A stretch of 64,000 nt of DNA from Hydrogenophaga sp. IBVHS2 (GTDB lineage: Bacteria > Pseudomonadota > Gammaproteobacteria > Burkholderiales > Burkholderiaceae_C): assembly GCF_002127215.1 (NCBI RefSeq), contig NZ_NFUT01000001.1:868001-932000 (forward strand). The letters are read 5' to 3'. Positions 9,445 through 19,708 of the stretch are shown here, piece by piece. The position numbers were made by a program, and so were the translations under genes. Position 1 is the stretch's first letter, and each line of letters begins with the position of its first letter. The notes beneath the pieces are model-generated. The model ran no database searches. It was not told the DNA's origin and was given only the letters and a program-made list of their open reading frames with translations.

Positions 9445-10830
9445 ATGGATGTGAATATGCAAGGCCAGGCCCACCCCGACGCTCCCCGCCGCAGGCCCCG
9501 CCGACTGCAGGACTGGCTCCGCCGGTTCGGCATGTTCAACCTCAACGATCCCCGATGGGGCCGTGGCGACGACCAGAACAATGCCTCGGGCAACGAGGGC
9601 GGCGACCGCCCCGACCAGCGCCAGCCCCGTGGTCAGGGGCCCAACCAGGGGCCGCCGGACCTGGACGAACTCTGGCGCGACTTCAACCGCAAGCTCGGCG
9701 GGCTGCTGGGCGGCAACAAGGGCCGCGGAGGCGGTTTCGGCAATGGCGGCAACGGGGGCCAGGGCGGATCGGGTCAGGGTTTCAACCCCAATCCCAAGGC
9801 GGCCGGCATCGGTGTGGGTCTGATCGGGGGCGTGGCCCTGCTGATCTGGCTGGGCACCGGTTTCTTCATCGTGCAGGAAGGCCAGCAGGCCGTCATCACC
9901 CAGTTCGGCCGATACCACAGCACCGTGGGCGCCGGCTTCAACTGGCGCCTGCCGTTCCCGGTGCAGCGCCACGAGACGGTCTTCGTGACGCAGATCCGCT
10001 CGGTCGACGTGGGCCGCGACAACGTGGTGCCGGCCACCGGTCTGCGCGAGTCCGCCATGCTGACCGCCGACGAGAACATCGTCGAGATCAAGTTCGCGGT
10101 GCAGTACCGCCTCAACGACGCACGCGCCTTCCTGTTTGAAAGCCGCGACCCCGACCTGGCGGTCGTGAAGGCGGCCGAGACCGCCGTGCGCGAGGTGGTG
10201 GGCAACATGCGCATGGATGCCGCCCTGGCCGAGGAGCGGGACCAGATTGCGCCCCGTGTCCGCACCCTGATGCAGAGCATCCTGGACCGCTACAAGGTCG
10301 GCATCGAGGTGGTGGGCATCAACCTGCAGCAGGGCGGTGTGCGGCCGCCGGAGCAGGTGCAGGCGTCGTTCGATGACGTGCTGAAGGCCGGCCAGGAGCG
10401 CGAGCGTGCCAAGAACGAGGCCGAAGCCTATGCCAACGACGTGGTGCCCCGCGCCCGTGGTACGGCCTCCCGCCTGATCGAGGAAGCCGAGGGTTACCGC
10501 GCCCGCATCGTCGCGCAGGCCGAAGGTGATTCGCAGCGCTTCCGCTCGGTGCTGGCCGAGTACCAGAAGGCCCCTCAGGTCACCCGCGAGCGCATGTACA
10601 CCGATGCCATGCGCGACATCTATGCCAACGTGACCAAGATTCTGGTCGACTCCCGTCAGGGTTCGAACCTGCTGTACCTGCCGCTGGACAAGCTGATGCA
10701 GGCGGCCGCTCAGCAGGGCACCGGCAGCAGCCCCACGGCCATGCCGCCGTCGCCGGTGACCGCACCGGTCGCGCCTTCGCCGCGATCCAACGACAACGCC
10801 GCCCGCTCCCGCGAGCGTGACACCCGCTGA
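9445..10830 (+). CDS. hflK: HflK, membrane-bound regulator of FtsH
   Basis: An SPFH/band-7 protein (461 aa) that forms with HflC a periplasm-facing cage around the FtsH protease. A Gly/Asn-rich low-complexity cytosolic tail occupies about residues 40-110. One transmembrane segment follows at about 118-142, then the band-7 domain (EGQQAVITQFGRYHSTVGAG) and a long helical region rich in E, R and A. I chose the ATG at 9445; the in-frame TTG at 9403 lies directly against the hflX stop. ATG 9457 or 9532 (MFNLNDPRWGRG) are further options, since the conserved sequence starts near the latter. Confidence 0.93.
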   Translation: MDVNMQGQAHPDAPRRRPRRLQDWLRRFGMFNLNDPRWGRGDDQNNASGNEGGDRPDQRQPRGQGPNQGPPDLDELWRDFNRKLGGLLGGNKGRGGGFGNGGNGGQGGSGQGFNPNPKAAGIGVGLIGGVALLIWLGTGFFIVQEGQQAVITQFGRYHSTVGAGFNWRLPFPVQRHETVFVTQIRSVDVGRDNVVPATGLRESAMLTADENIVEIKFAVQYRLNDARAFLFESRDPDLAVVKAAETAVREVVGNMRMDAALAEERDQIAPRVRTLMQSILDRYKVGIEVVGINLQQGGVRPPEQVQASFDDVLKAGQERERAKNEAEAYANDVVPRARGTASRLIEEAEGYRARIVAQAEGDSQRFRSVLAEYQKAPQVTRERMYTDAMRDIYANVTKILVDSRQGSNLLYLPLDKLMQAAAQQGTGSSPTAMPPSPVTAPVAPSPRSNDNAARSRERDTR

Positions 10831-10860
10831 CCCACGAACCCGCAAGGCAAGAGCAACAAC

Positions 10861-11754
10861 ATGAACAAACTGGGTTTCATCGTCACCTCCTTCATCGTGG
10901 CGCTGGCCATTGCCAGCTCCATGCTGTTCGTGGTGGACCAGCGTCAGTTCGGCGTGGTCTTCCAGCTGGGTCAGATCAAGCAGGTGGTCACCGAGCCGGG
11001 CCTGAATTTCAAGCTGCCCCCTCCGTTCCAGAACGTGTCCTACATCGACAAGCGCCTGCTCACGCTGGAAAGCGCCGACACCGATCCCATGCTGACCGCC
11101 GAGAAGCAGCGGGTGGTGATCGACTGGTACGTGCGCTGGCGCATCAGCGATCCGCAGGCCTACATCCGCAACGTGGGCGTGAACGAGCGCGCCGGCGCCC
11201 AGCAGCTCAACCGCGTGGTGCGCAACTCGTTCCAGCAGGAAATCAACCGCCGCACCCTGCGCGAGCTGCTGTCCAGCCGCCGCGACGAGCTGATGGAGTC
11301 GGTCAAGCGGGAGGTCCTGGCTGCCGTCAACAGCGCCAATCAGCCCTGGGGCATGGACGTGGTGGACGTGCGGATCACCCGCGTCGATTACGCCGAGAGC
11401 ATCACCGCATCCGTGTACCAGCGGATGGAGGCCGAACGCAAGCGCGTGGCCAACGAGCTGCGCTCCACCGGTTTCGCCGAGGGCGAGAAGATCCGCGCCG
11501 ACGCCGACCGCCAGCGCGAGGTGATCGTGTCCGAGGCCTACCGCGATGCCCAGCGCATCAAGGGTGAGGGTGACGCCAAGGCGGCGGCGGCCTTCTCGGC
11601 TGCGTTCGGTCAGGACCCGGCCTTTGCCCAGTTCTACCGCAGCCTGGAGGCCTACCGGGCGAGCTTCAACGGCAAGGGTGACCTGATGGTGGTCGATCCG
11701 TCGTCCGACTTCTTCAAGGGCATGCGCAGCAGCAACGTCGCGCCCGCCCGCTGA
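10861..11754 (+). CDS. hflC: HflC, membrane-bound regulator of FtsH
   Basis: Partner of HflK, 297 aa. There is an N-terminal membrane anchor at about residues 5-24, then an SPFH domain ([33 protein letters not shown]) and a C-terminal helical region with [18 protein letters not shown]. It starts 30 bases after hflK. In many Burkholderiales a small DUF2065 gene follows hflC; here only 85 bases separate it from hisZ and no such gene is seen. A strong hairpin follows the stop. Confidence 0.95.
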   Translation: MNKLGFIVTSFIVALAIASSMLFVVDQRQFGVVFQLGQIKQVVTEPGLNFKLPPPFQNVSYIDKRLLTLESADTDPMLTAEKQRVVIDWYVRWRISDPQAYIRNVGVNERAGAQQLNRVVRNSFQQEINRRTLRELLSSRRDELMESVKREVLAAVNSANQPWGMDVVDVRITRVDYAESITASVYQRMEAERKRVANELRSTGFAEGEKIRADADRQREVIVSEAYRDAQRIKGEGDAKAAAAFSAAFGQDPAFAQFYRSLEAYRASFNGKGDLMVVDPSSDFFKGMRSSNVAPAR

Positions 11755-11766
11755 TCTTCCTCCCCA

Positions 11767-11803
11767 CCAGCCCGCTGGTCCGGCGGGCTGGCCCGGCCGG
11801 GCC
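11767..11803 (+). terminator. Strong hairpin and adjoining palindrome between hflC and hisZ
   Basis: A perfect 9-base stem CCAGCCCGC / GCGGGCTGG with a 7-base loop spans 11767-11791. A 14-base perfect palindrome, GGCCCGGCCGGGCC, overlaps its right end (11790-11803). A short T run (GTTTTT) comes only about 13 bases later. This is the best terminator candidate for the hflX-hflK-hflC unit, though the T run is displaced. Confidence 0.55.
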
Positions 11804-11805
11804 GG

Positions 11806-11811
11806 TAGAAT
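11806..11811 (+). promoter_or_regulatory. Putative -10 element (TAGAAT) for hisZ-purA
   Basis: TAGAAT lies 28 bases upstream of the hisZ ATG and directly after the hairpin behind hflC. It is followed by an AT-rich stretch unusual for this genome. The region at -35 is occupied by the palindrome and shows no TTGACA-like hexamer, so an activator or an extended -10 may be needed. Confidence 0.4.
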
Positions 11812-11839
11812 CGCGTTTTTAACAGCGCCCGATACTTCC

Positions 11840-14403
<2,564 letters not shown>

Positions 14404-14433
14404 GCCGCGCCGATCCGCCCCACAGGAGCCCGC

Positions 14434-14958
14434 ATGCTGACCGAAGACGGCAAACACCTCTACGTCTCCTACGACGAATACCACAACCTGATCGAGAAGC
14501 TCGCGATCAAGGTGCACCAGTCGGGCTGGGAATTCGACACCATCCTGTGCCTGGCCCGTGGCGGCATGCGTCCGGGTGACATCCTCTCGCGCATCTTCGA
14601 GAAGCCGCTGGCCATCATGTCCACCAGCTCGTACCGGGCAGCGGCCGGCACCCAGCAGGGCAACCTGGACATCGCGCGCTACATCACCACGCCCAAGGGC
14701 GAGATTGCCGGGCGCGTGCTGCTGGTGGACGATCTGGCCGATTCCGGCCACACGCTCAATGCGGTGATCGGCCTGCTCAAGAACAACTACCCGCCCATCA
14801 CCGAGCTGCGCAGTGCGGTGATCTGGACCAAGCAGGTTTCCACCTTCACGCCCGACTATTCGGTCGAATACCTGCCGACCAACCCCTGGATCCACCAGCC
14901 TTTCGAGAGCTACGACACCATCCGGCCGGCCCAGTTGCTGGCCAAGTGGAAAGTCTGA
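14434..14958 (+). CDS. Purine-type phosphoribosyltransferase
   Basis: A type I phosphoribosyltransferase fold protein of 174 aa. The PRPP-binding motif VLLVDDLADSGHTL is at about 97-110, and the early region has CLARGGMRPGDILSR. Members of this family salvage hypoxanthine, guanine or xanthine using PRPP. Its place directly after purA supports a purine substrate, but the exact base cannot be read from sequence. It is 12 bases from metC, probably one transcript. Confidence 0.85.
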   Translation: MLTEDGKHLYVSYDEYHNLIEKLAIKVHQSGWEFDTILCLARGGMRPGDILSRIFEKPLAIMSTSSYRAAAGTQQGNLDIARYITTPKGEIAGRVLLVDDLADSGHTLNAVIGLLKNNYPPITELRSAVIWTKQVSTFTPDYSVEYLPTNPWIHQPFESYDTIRPAQLLAKWKV

Positions 14959-14970
14959 AGCCGCTCCCGC

Positions 14971-16158
14971 ATGAGCGACCAGCTGCCCACCCGCCTGATC
15001 CACCATCCTTACGTGCCGCCCGAGGGCTTCGAGGCGGTGCAGCCCGGCGTGCACAAGGCCTCATCGGTGTTCTTCGCCGACGTGCACGCGCTGCGCACCA
15101 ACGACTGGAAAGACAAGTCCGCCTACACCTACGGGCTGCACGGCACCCCGACCAGCTTCACGCTGGAGGAGCGTCTGGCGACCCTGGAAGGTGGACAGCA
15201 CTGTGTGCTGGCGCCCAGCGGCCTGTCGGCCCTGACGCTGGTGGACATGGCCTTCCTGCGCCAGGGCGACGAACTGCTCATCCCCGACAACGCCTACGGG
15301 CCCGGCAAGGCCTTTGCGGCCGGTGAGCTGGCCGCCTGGGGCATCGCCCACCGGTTCTACGACCCGATGGACCCGGCCGATCTGGCCCGCCACATCACGT
15401 CGGCCACCCGGCTGGTGTGGTTCGAGGCGCCGGGCTCGGTGTCTCTGGAGTTCCCGGACCTTCCTGCCCTGGCGGCGGTGGTGGCCCAGGCCAATGAGGG
15501 CCGCGAACGACCGATCGTGCGCGCGCTGGACAACACCTGGGGCGCCGGCATTGCCTTCAACGCCTTCGACCTGGGCATGGACGTGTCCATGCAGGCCCTC
15601 ACCAAGTACCCCAGCGGCGGCGCCGACGTGCTGATGGGCTCGGTCATCACCCGCGACGAAAACCTGCATCGGCAGGTGCTGCTGACCCACATGCGGCTGG
15701 GCCTGGGCGTGGGCGCCAACGACATCGAGCTGGTGCTGCGCGGCCTGCCCAGCATCGAACTGCGCTACCGTGCCCAGGACGCCGCCACCCGCCAGCTGGC
15801 GCAGTGGATGCAGTCACAGCCGGGCGTCAGCCGGGTGCTGCACCCGGCGCTGCCGGCGTCGCCGGGTCATGAGGTCTGGCGACGGGACGCCCGGGGCGCT
15901 GCCTGCCTGTTCAGCGCCGTGATCGACCCCGCGATTGCCCAGGACCGCATCGACGCCTTCTGCAACGGCCTGCGCCTGTTCCGGCTGGGCTGGAGCTGGG
16001 CCGGTCCCGTCAGCCTGTGCGCACCGTACCGGATGGACGCCCTGCGTTCCCACGGTTGGCCGCACGGCGGGGGTCTGGTACGCTTTGCCGTCGGCCTCGA
16101 AGCGGTGGATGACCTGCAGGCCGATCTGGCCCAGGCATTGCCCCTGCTGCTGACCTGA
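14971..16158 (+). CDS. metC: Cystathionine beta-lyase (PLP enzyme)
   Basis: Cys/Met-metabolism PLP-dependent enzyme, 395 aa. Cystathionine beta-lyase splits cystathionine to homocysteine, pyruvate and ammonia in methionine synthesis. The PLP pocket is visible as ALDNTWGAGIAF (Asp near 187) and the Schiff-base lysine in MQALTKYPSGGADVLMG (about residue 212). SAYTYGLHGTPTSFTLEERL is typical of the lyase branch. The closely related gamma-synthase and gamma-lyase cannot be fully excluded. It is 12 bases downstream of the phosphoribosyltransferase gene. Confidence 0.87.
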   Translation: MSDQLPTRLIHHPYVPPEGFEAVQPGVHKASSVFFADVHALRTNDWKDKSAYTYGLHGTPTSFTLEERLATLEGGQHCVLAPSGLSALTLVDMAFLRQGDELLIPDNAYGPGKAFAAGELAAWGIAHRFYDPMDPADLARHITSATRLVWFEAPGSVSLEFPDLPALAAVVAQANEGRERPIVRALDNTWGAGIAFNAFDLGMDVSMQALTKYPSGGADVLMGSVITRDENLHRQVLLTHMRLGLGVGANDIELVLRGLPSIELRYRAQDAATRQLAQWMQSQPGVSRVLHPALPASPGHEVWRRDARGAACLFSAVIDPAIAQDRIDAFCNGLRLFRLGWSWAGPVSLCAPYRMDALRSHGWPHGGGLVRFAVGLEAVDDLQADLAQALPLLLT

Positions 16159-16187
16159 TTCCTTCCCACCTAGCCTGAAAGACCGCA

Positions 16188-16367
16188 TTGGCCACACCGA
16201 ACTACGGATACGAGAAGCGCCAGCGCGAGCTGGCCAAGAAGCAGAAGAAGGAAGAAAAGCTCAAGGCCAAGGCCGCCCGCAAGCACGAGCCCGGCCATGA
16301 GGGTGAGCCCGACGAGCCTGAACAGGCCGCGTCGGACGCACCCTCCGGTGAGCCTCCCCGGAACTGA
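16188..16367 (+). CDS. Small charged protein, 59 aa, TTG start
   Basis: The reading frame from TTG at 16188 encodes a protein beginning (M)ATPNYGYEKRQRELAKKQ, followed by a Lys/Glu/Ala-rich helix and an acidic Pro/Ser-rich tail ending GEPPRN. It has no hydrophobic segment. The bipolar charge (basic first half, acidic second half) is unlike a random frame in GC-rich DNA. I recall short proteins with the same NYGYEKRQRELAKK start in related betaproteobacteria, but no function is known to me. It ends 5 bases before the convergent mnmH stop. Confidence 0.7.
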   Translation: MATPNYGYEKRQRELAKKQKKEEKLKAKAARKHEPGHEGEPDEPEQAASDAPSGEPPRN

Positions 16368-16372
16368 CGACT

Positions 16373-17434
16373 TCAGTCCGTCCCGGCCAGCAGCTGCCCG
16401 GCCGCTGCCGTCATGCTGGCGTCCGAGCGGTCGGTCAGCGCCTGCACCCGGGCCTGGGCGAACTGCACGAAGTTGCGCCGGATCGAGGCGGCGTACATCG
16501 GGTCGTAGTGGTGCAGCAGCAGCTCCAGCACCACCTCGGGGGTCCGGCCCGCCTGCACCCGGTCGATCCAGCCCAGGACGGTTTCCCGGCCGCGCAGTTC
16601 GGTGAGCGCCTGCAGCCGCTGGCAGAAGTGCTCCGGATCCCGGACAAAGAAGTCGTAGTCTTCCAGCAGCAAGGCCACCCGTTCGACGTCCGACAACTGC
16701 AGGTCGATGCAGGGGCTGGCCCGCATGGCGTCCATCAGGGCATCGGGCACCCGCAGGTTGCCCACCTTCTTGCTTTCACTCTCCACGAACACCGGTCGGT
16801 CCGGATCGAAGCCCTTGAGGGTTGACCAGACCAGCGAATCGAACCGCTTCTGGCTGGGTTGTGGCTGACCCGGCAGGTGGCCCAGCACCGAGCTGCGGTG
16901 GCAGGCCAGACCTTCCAGGTCGAGCACCTGGGCCCCCTCGGCGGCCAGCGCATGCAGCAGCCGGGTCTTGCCGCTGCCGGTGGGCCCGCAGATGACGCGG
17001 TACCGCAGCGTGGGGGCGATGCGCTCGAGGTCATCGACCAGGGCCGCCCGCCAGGCCTTGTAACCCCCTTCGATCAAGGTGACCTGGAAACCGATGGCGC
17101 CCAGGATGGTGGCCAGCGCACCGCTGCGGTTGCCGCCGCGCCAGCAGTACACCAGTGGACGCCAGCCCCTGGGTTTGTCGATCACCTCGCGCTCGATGTG
17201 GGCCGCGATGTTGCGCGCCGACAGGGCAGCGCCCCGCTTTTTGGCCTCGAACGGATTGACCTGCTTGTACAGCGTGCCGATCTCGATGCGTTGTACGTTG
17301 TCCAGCGTGGGCCAGTTGACGGCGCCGGGGACGTGGTCGAGGGCGTGCTCGTCCTCGGTACGGGCGTCGATGATGGTGTCGAAGTCGGCCAGGCGGGGCA
17401 GGGCTTCGGTGGCGGGCAGGGTCTGGACGGGCAT
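16373..17434 (-). CDS. mnmH: MnmH (SelU), tRNA 2-selenouridine synthase
   Basis: The 353 aa protein replaces sulfur by selenium in 2-thiouridine at the wobble base of some tRNAs, by way of a geranylated intermediate. An N-terminal rhodanese domain (about 1-130) carries the catalytic cysteine in VYCWRGGNRSGAL. A P-loop domain follows with GPTGSGKTRLLHAL (about 149-162). Selenophosphate synthase (selD), needed for the selenium step, is not in the window. A -10-like GATAAT lies 6 bases before the ATG, so the message may be leaderless; tesA upstream is only 7 bases away, so co-transcription is also possible. Confidence 0.93.
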   Translation of the reverse strand: MPVQTLPATEALPRLADFDTIIDARTEDEHALDHVPGAVNWPTLDNVQRIEIGTLYKQVNPFEAKKRGAALSARNIAAHIEREVIDKPRGWRPLVYCWRGGNRSGALATILGAIGFQVTLIEGGYKAWRAALVDDLERIAPTLRYRVICGPTGSGKTRLLHALAAEGAQVLDLEGLACHRSSVLGHLPGQPQPSQKRFDSLVWSTLKGFDPDRPVFVESESKKVGNLRVPDALMDAMRASPCIDLQLSDVERVALLLEDYDFFVRDPEHFCQRLQALTELRGRETVLGWIDRVQAGRTPEVVLELLLHHYDPMYAASIRRNFVQFAQARVQALTDRSDASMTAAAGQLLAGTD

Positions 17435-17440
17435 CCGTCG

Positions 17441-17446
17441 ATTATC
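17441..17446 (-). promoter_or_regulatory. -10-like hexamer placed for leaderless start of mnmH
   Basis: On the minus strand GATAAT is followed by 6 bases and the mnmH ATG. A start site 7 bases after a -10 would fall on the A of the ATG. It overlaps the tesA stop codon. No -35 match was found. Confidence 0.4.
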
Positions 17447-18113
17447 GGCGGGGTATGAGCGGCCTCAGGGCCGGCCAGACATTGGTCAGCATCACCGGCT
17501 GCGCTGCCTCGTTGGGATGGATGCGGTCGGCCTGGAACAGCCGTGTGGCATCGGGCAGGTCGGCCACGCCGGCCAGGAAGAAGGGCACCAGGGCGGCCTT
17601 CTCCGAGTCGGCCACGGCCTTGTAGAGCTGCCGGAATTCGGCGGCATACCGGGCGCCGTAGTTGGGCGGCATCTCCATGCCCAGCAGCAGTACCCGGGCA
17701 CCGGCTTCGCGTGCGGCGCGGGCCATGGCCGAGAGGTTGTCACGCGTCATGTCCAGGGGCAGTCCCCGAAGGGCGTCGTTGCCGCCCAGTTCGATCACCA
17801 CCACCGCCGGGCTGTGCTGCCGCAGCAGGGCGGGCAGCCGGGACCGGCCGCCCGATGTGGTGTCGCCGCTGATGCTGGCATTGACCACCCGGGCCTGAAC
17901 TTTTTCGGCCTGCAGACGCTCCTGCAGCAGAGCGACCCAGCCCTTGCCGCGCTGCAGTCCGTACTCGGCGCTCAGCGAGTCGCCCACCACCAGCACCACC
18001 GGTGCCGGGCTGGCTGCGGTCTGCGCATGGGACCCGCCGGGGAGACCGCTGGCGCACAGGGCCAGAAGCAGGGCGCTACAGTGGCGGCGATTCAAACGGG
18101 AAAGATCTTTCAT
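17442..18113 (-). CDS. tesA: TesA-like periplasmic SGNH arylesterase/thioesterase
   Basis: SGNH hydrolase, 223 aa, with an N-terminal signal peptide (hydrophobic segment about 12-20, cleavage near SHAQT). The blocks are intact: GDSLSAEYGL (nucleophile Ser), NASISGDTTSGG, ELGGNDALRG, and DRIHPNEAA (catalytic Asp/His). E. coli TesA is a periplasmic lysophospholipase/thioesterase, also divergent from ybbA. I chose the ATG at 18113 because it yields a proper signal peptide. This ATG overlaps the start codon of the divergent ATPase gene, both being read from CATG at 18111-18114. No strong ribosome site precedes it. Confidence 0.88.
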   Translation of the reverse strand: MKDLSRLNRRHCSALLLALCASGLPGGSHAQTAASPAPVVLVVGDSLSAEYGLQRGKGWVALLQERLQAEKVQARVVNASISGDTTSGGRSRLPALLRQHSPAVVVIELGGNDALRGLPLDMTRDNLSAMARAAREAGARVLLLGMEMPPNYGARYAAEFRQLYKAVADSEKAALVPFFLAGVADLPDATRLFQADRIHPNEAAQPVMLTNVWPALRPLIPRR

Positions 18114-18801
18114 GTCCGAAGTGATGATTGCGGTCCAGCACGTGTTCAAGACGGTCACCGATTCGACCGGCACGCTGACCATTCTGCGGGATATCGATTT
18201 CACCCTGTCCCGGGGCGAGACGGCGGCCATCGTCGGCGCGTCCGGTTCGGGCAAGAGCACTTTGCTCTCCATCATTGCCGGATTGGATACCCCGAGCAGC
18301 GGAACGGTTCACATGGCCGGCACCGACCTGTTCGCCCTGAGCGAAGACCAGCGTGCCGCGTTCCGTGCGGCGCATCTGGGTTTCGTGTTCCAGAGCTTTC
18401 AGCTGCTGGCCAACCTGACCGCCCTGGAGAACGTCATGCTGCCCCTGGAGCTGGCGGGTCGGCGCGATGCCCGCGCGGCCGCTGGCCGCATGCTGGAGCG
18501 GGTCGGCCTGGGGCAGCGGCTGGCCAGCTACCCCAAGGTGCTGTCGGGCGGAGAGCAGCAGCGGGTCGCGCTGGCACGGGCCTTCGTCATGAACCCTGCG
18601 GTGCTGCTGGCCGACGAGCCCACCGGCAGCCTCGACTTCGCGACCGGCCAGACCATCATGGAGCTCATGTTCGACCTCAACCGGGAACAGGGCACCACGC
18701 TGGTCATGGTCACGCACGACCGCAGCATCGCCGAGCGCTGCGAGCGTCGCATCACGATCGCGGCGGGCGAGGTGGCGGGGATCGTTTCGGCAGCAGCCTG
18801 A
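18112..18801 (+). CDS. YbbA-type ABC transporter ATPase
   Basis: MacB/LolD-group ABC ATPase, 229 aa. Walker A GASGSGKSTLLSI is at about 43-55, signature LSGGEQQRVALARA at about 144-157, Walker B VLLADEPTGSLD at about 164-175, and the H-loop His in VMVTHDR. It is closest to E. coli YbbA, whose gene is divergent from tesA. In E. coli it is followed by the large permease gene ybbP; here rlmB follows after 23 bases and no permease gene is present. GGGAAAG before the ATG may serve as ribosome site. Confidence 0.85.
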   Translation: MSEVMIAVQHVFKTVTDSTGTLTILRDIDFTLSRGETAAIVGASGSGKSTLLSIIAGLDTPSSGTVHMAGTDLFALSEDQRAAFRAAHLGFVFQSFQLLANLTALENVMLPLELAGRRDARAAAGRMLERVGLGQRLASYPKVLSGGEQQRVALARAFVMNPAVLLADEPTGSLDFATGQTIMELMFDLNREQGTTLVMVTHDRSIAERCERRITIAAGEVAGIVSAAA

Positions 18802-18812
18802 GTCCGGGGCGG

Positions 18813-18818
18813 GATAAT
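18813..18818 (+). promoter_or_regulatory. -10-like hexamer placed for leaderless start of rlmB
   Basis: GATAAT is followed by CCCGCC and then the rlmB ATG at 18825. No Shine-Dalgarno sequence fits in the gap. It lies in the 23-base space after the YbbA-like gene. Confidence 0.4.
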
Positions 18819-18824
18819 CCCGCC

Positions 18825-19589
18825 ATGACCTCTCCCAAAACTTCCCCGACCGCTCCCAAGGTCCTGTTCGGCTTTCACGCGGTGGGCGTTCGCCTCAAAA
18901 CCGCTCCGGCTTCGGTCATCGAGGTCTATTACGAGTCCACCCGGCGCGACGCCCGCATGCGGCAGTTCCTGGACCGCGCCCGCGAGGCCGGCGTGCGGCT
19001 GATCGAGGCCGACGCCCTGCGCATTGCCAAGCTGGCCGGCAGCCACGGGCACCAGGGCGTGGCGGCCCGGGTGCAGGCCATCGAGCAGGCCCGCTCGCTG
19101 GACGACCTGCTGGAGCAGCTGGAACCCACCGGTGTGCCGCCCCTGCTGCTGGTGCTCGACGGCATCACCGATCCGCACAACCTGGGGGCCTGCCTGCGGG
19201 TCGCCGACGGCGCCGGTGCCCACGCGGTCATTGCGCCCAAGGACCATGCCGCCGGCATCAATGCCACCGTGGCCAAGGTGGCCAGCGGCGCGGCCGAGAC
19301 CATGCCGTACTTCATGGTCACCAACCTGGCCCGCACGCTGGGCGAGCTCAAGGAGCGCAACATCTGGATCATCGGCACCAGCGACGATGCGCCCCGCACG
19401 CTCTACCAGGCCGACCTCAAGGCCCCGGTGGCGCTGGTGCTGGGTGCCGAGGGGCAGGGGATGCGCCAGCTCACCCGCAAGACCTGCGACGAGCTGGTCA
19501 GCATTCCCATGCGCGGTGCGGTGGAGAGCCTGAACGTCTCGGTGGCCAGCGGGGTCTGCCTGTACGAGGCGCTGCGCCAGCGCGGCTGA
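18825..19589 (+). CDS. rlmB: RlmB, 23S rRNA Gm2251 2'-O-methyltransferase
   Basis: A SpoU-family (SPOUT) methyltransferase of 254 aa that modifies the peptidyl-transferase P-loop of 23S rRNA. The N-terminal substrate-binding domain starts VLFGFHAVGVRLK. The three SPOUT motifs are visible: DGITDPHNLGACLRVADG (about 109-126), LVLGAEGQGM (about 204-213) and IPMRGAVESLNVSVASGVCL (about 226-245). The ATG at 18825 gives a family-length protein; codons farther upstream in this frame lie in the ATPase gene or antisense to tesA. Confidence 0.95.
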   Translation: MTSPKTSPTAPKVLFGFHAVGVRLKTAPASVIEVYYESTRRDARMRQFLDRAREAGVRLIEADALRIAKLAGSHGHQGVAARVQAIEQARSLDDLLEQLEPTGVPPLLLVLDGITDPHNLGACLRVADGAGAHAVIAPKDHAAGINATVAKVASGAAETMPYFMVTNLARTLGELKERNIWIIGTSDDAPRTLYQADLKAPVALVLGAEGQGMRQLTRKTCDELVSIPMRGAVESLNVSVASGVCLYEALRQRG

Positions 19590-19708
19590 TCCTTCCCGGC
19601 GGCGCGGCATGGGACTTTGGTCCAATGGCGCAGACCGGCTGCCTTGCGCACACTGCACGGTCCAAGGTCACGGGCGCCTCCCGTGGCAGGGTCGGCAGGG
19701 AGGGATGC

